Below, in pieces: positions 61,763-64,000 of a stretch of 64,000 bases of DNA (position 1 is the stretch's first letter; each line of letters opens with the position of its first letter). This stretch comes from CANIGN01 sp041391385 (GTDB lineage Bacteria > Bdellovibrionota > UBA2428), in contig JAWKOD010000004.1 in NCBI GenBank assembly GCA_041391385.1, forward strand, positions 62,001-126,000, read 5' to 3'. The position numbers and the translations under genes were made by a program. Under the pieces are notes generated by a model that did no database searches, was not told the origin of the DNA, and saw only the letters and a list, made by a program, of their open reading frames with translations.

Positions 61763-63781
61763 TTATGCCGACTTTTTTAAGTTTGCCTCTGATAAAAATA
61801 CAGTTAAGAAATCAGGCTTTACTTTGGTATCCCATACTTTGAAGTCTTCTTCAGAAAATTGAAGTAAGTGGTCTTTTCTCACCAAATCTCGTATGTCATT
61901 GCGAAGAGAGCAGGTATGAGCGTCTACCAGATGCTCTGGTACGATGGCGGTTAACCCATCTCTATCACTGGGGAAAAAATCTTGAAGAACAGGAAATATA
62001 TCTTGTACATAGACCTTGAATAGAGTCCAAGATAGAAAGGTTTTCTCATCTTTGAAGTGTAGGTTTTTAGCTTTTGGCTTCTTTGATTCCTTTAGCGCTT
62101 TAAAAAAGTATGAGTGCCCGATTTGCCGATCATGATCGATTTGACCCTTGCGGACCAAAGATTCATTTAGGTCTTTTAACCATTGAGCAATGTCAATATT
62201 TAGTGTCTTTTTATACGCAGCAATAAGATCTTTCCATTCTATCTGGGAAACTGCGTCCTCTGCTCGAAGTGGAGTCAACTCTATAAACTCGAATCTTCTG
62301 CGAAATGCTTGGTCTAAAAGATCTATGCTTTTGTCCGTAGTGTTCATTGTAGCAATTATGTGCAGATTATTTGGAAGGAACAGCGGTGTTTTAGAATACT
62401 GAGTTCGAACTTCTGGTGCTGATCCTTCATCTGCAACAGAAAGTGCCAAGAGAAGTTCACCGAAGATTTTGGCTACTTTCCCACGGTTAATTTCATCAAT
62501 AAAGATAAAATAATCAAACGGCTGGCCCCAGCTATTACCTCTAATTTTAGCAACAAACTCATCGCCGAGCTTGTCTGTATTAATTTTGTTGATGCGGAGG
62601 CATTTTTCACTAGTATCATAAATGCCTTGAAGGGGCTCTGGGTGACCAGGAATCAATACTTCAAATCCATCAATATCTAGATCATAGAGACTGACGTATA
62701 TGCTTTCAGGGTATAGCAATGTAGAATCGTCGGATTGCGTAACTTTCGAAATAAGTACATCGGCATGTATCCCAGTTGCTTTTCTCCAAGTTGCCATAAA
62801 TGTGCCGTCAATGACTTCATAACGAATGCCTTTGGCGGATGGGATAGGCTTGATACCTTCAATAAAGTCTTCATATCCGTAGGAAGCATGAAACTGGGTA
62901 GTAGAGCAAAATAGCCTGTGAAATTTTTGAAATAACTGCTGCCTTTCGTGATCTTCAGGCCACGAACTTGCAAATACATTCGCCTTCACTTCGCCATTTG
63001 AATACGTCTCAACGTGAGATGAGAGTATTTTATTTGTAAACTTGTACGCCTCTCTTGTTTTCCCGGTTCCGGGTGGGCCATGAAAAATAATGTATTTCCT
63101 AGATAGAACTGAGTCCCCAGAGAACTTTGGGCTAGTTGACTGAAGGGTTTGTCGTATTCCTTGAGTTTTCCCAATCGACTTCTCACAGAAAGTAGTCTCA
63201 TCTTTACTGAAGTTGATAACGACCAGGTCCTCATATTCAATATTTGACTGGAGATACGACACAAAAGACGAAAATGTCGGGGGAGCAAAAAGCATCCAAT
63301 CCTTTTGATATACTTTTGCTTGGCTCTTGGGTCTAATTTCTACAGAGTTTTTATCGCGTAATATTTCCGCGTCGTTTGCTTCATCCGAAAGACTAATTGC
63401 ACCGAGGTGAAATAGAATTGAGCAGAATCTAATATTGCTTCGAAAGCTTCTTTCTTTGTATACATCTACGCAAATTGTATCGTCCCAAGTAAACCTTTCA
63501 AAGGCTTTGGTTTTAATGGCGTCGTACAGCTTATCAGATTCTTCTCTGCCTTTTTCTGCAAGGGATTCAGCGCTTTCATCGACACCAAAAACAAATTCAG
63601 AAAGTTCTCTAAATTGGGCATAAAGCTGATCTGCGCTGACTGCTCCGCTTTTGCATTGATCAAACCATTCTCTCTTGGATAAAACAGCATATGCAACAAG
63701 AGCAGTCGTGATTTTATTATCGGACAAACCTGTCGTGTCAGTTCGCTCTCTGCCCTTTGACCAATCAATAATTCGTTTCAT
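61763..63781 (-). CDS. mcrB: McrB-like AAA+ GTPase of McrBC restriction system
   Basis: 672 residues. AAA+ domain with Walker A GPPGTGKT (235-242), QFHASYGYEDFIEGIKP (about 296-312), Walker B FIFIDEINRG (425-434) and the McrB signature ATMNTTDKSIDLLDQAFRRRF (about 477-497). The N-terminal ~220 residues are the DNA- or modified-base-recognition part; it does not resemble the E. coli domain, so target modification is unknown. With McrC it should restrict DNA carrying modified bases. The partial gene upstream is 11 bases away. Confidence 0.88.
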   Translation of the reverse strand: MKRIIDWSKGRERTDTTGLSDNKITTALVAYAVLSKREWFDQCKSGAVSADQLYAQFRELSEFVFGVDESAESLAEKGREESDKLYDAIKTKAFERFTWDDTICVDVYKERSFRSNIRFCSILFHLGAISLSDEANDAEILRDKNSVEIRPKSQAKVYQKDWMLFAPPTFSSFVSYLQSNIEYEDLVVINFSKDETTFCEKSIGKTQGIRQTLQSTSPKFSGDSVLSRKYIIFHGPPGTGKTREAYKFTNKILSSHVETYSNGEVKANVFASSWPEDHERQQLFQKFHRLFCSTTQFHASYGYEDFIEGIKPIPSAKGIRYEVIDGTFMATWRKATGIHADVLISKVTQSDDSTLLYPESIYVSLYDLDIDGFEVLIPGHPEPLQGIYDTSEKCLRINKINTDKLGDEFVAKIRGNSWGQPFDYFIFIDEINRGKVAKIFGELLLALSVADEGSAPEVRTQYSKTPLFLPNNLHIIATMNTTDKSIDLLDQAFRRRFEFIELTPLRAEDAVSQIEWKDLIAAYKKTLNIDIAQWLKDLNESLVRKGQIDHDRQIGHSYFFKALKESKKPKAKNLHFKDEKTFLSWTLFKVYVQDIFPVLQDFFPSDRDGLTAIVPEHLVDAHTCSLRNDIRDLVRKDHLLQFSEEDFKVWDTKVKPDFLTVFLSEANLKKSA

Positions 63782-63792
63782 ACAACCACCGC

Positions 63793-64000
63793 CTATGCCG
63801 CCATCTTATTTATTGATTTAAGAAACTTTTCAGGAATATGAATATTCCCTAGGATAGATAGGGTAATATAAGGAAACAGTTTACGGTGCTGTTTGCCTGA
63901 TAGTTGGTCTATTTGTTCTTTGCATTCGTTGGACTTAAGGAAGTTGTAAATTGCACTGAGATCAAGATCTTTATTTTTGGGAACCATTGCAAAAACTACC
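63793..64000 (-). CDS. 3' end of an unknown gene upstream of mcrBC
   Basis: The frame is open to the window edge (VVFAMVPKNKDLDLSAIYNFLKSNECKEQIDQL...) and stops at 63793. An ATG at 63987 could be a start but the frame continues beyond. The pattern (hydrophobic strand, Pro-Lys, then SGKQHRKLFPYITLSILGNIHIPEKFL) is like the C-terminus of DNA methyltransferase or specificity subunits, where a conserved helix and I-P end occur. Its position directly before mcrBC fits a restriction locus. Identity uncertain. Confidence 0.45.
   Translation of the reverse strand, partial: VVFAMVPKNKDLDLSAIYNFLKSNECKEQIDQLSGKQHRKLFPYITLSILGNIHIPEKFLKSINKMAA

Overview
The window looks like chromosomal DNA of a Gram-negative bacterium. 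It has lipoprotein and Sec signal peptides, a type IV prepilin-like protein, c-di-GMP enzymes, the tgt-yajC-secD-secF block and AhpC/AhpD. Gene content and moderate-to-low GC suggest a Bdellovibrionota / former deltaproteobacterial lineage, but this is inference; no rRNA or tRNA is present to confirm it. Genes are tightly packed, and I saw no rRNA, tRNA, CRISPR array or intact insertion sequence.

Layout. 1-6.8 kb (minus strand): a peptide-uptake operon oppA-B-C-D-F followed by a partial PDZ lipoprotein. 7-13.6 kb (plus): an N-terminally truncated AI-2E family permease, tgt, yajC, secD, secF, recJ; several neighbours overlap or nearly touch, so this is probably one operon for tRNA modification, protein export and DNA repair. 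13.6-24 kb: mixed housekeeping genes, including a CaCA exchanger, a diguanylate cyclase whose last part is out of frame, a Ser/Thr kinase, xseA, a large CPA2 antiporter, a DUF1295/SnoaL pair, a DUF4112 protein and arfB. 24-29 kb: three large secreted proteins of unknown function. 29-47 kb: GAF/HD-GYP protein, ABC-F ATPase, phosphodiesterase, epimerase, a GNAT and a nitrilase (often fused elsewhere), ahpC-ahpD, SDR, nitroreductase, an ABC-2 exporter pair, a prepilin-like protein, yjdM, an AHSA1 protein, and a pectate lyase split between two frames at an A AAA AAG heptamer.

47-64 kb is accessory in character. It holds duplication scars, three copies of a 14-bp perfect palindrome, and two gene groups. 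The first (50.1-57.7 kb) is a compact six-gene operon: an alpha-oxoamine-synthase-like PLP enzyme, a probable circularly permuted ATP-grasp ligase, an MFS transporter, a GNAT-like protein, a peptide-type solute-binding protein and a histidine kinase with its own receiver domain. It reads as make, modify, export and sense a small molecule, and is my main candidate for an undescribed system. The second (58.4-64 kb) is a small basic, possibly DNA-binding protein, a radical SAM protein and an ASCH-domain protein, convergent with and overlapping an McrBC restriction module and the 3' end of another gene; it looks like a defence or nucleic-acid-modification locus. The two groups have similar inverted repeats (ACACCGT-N3/5-ACAGTGT) at their 5' ends, which may mean shared control.
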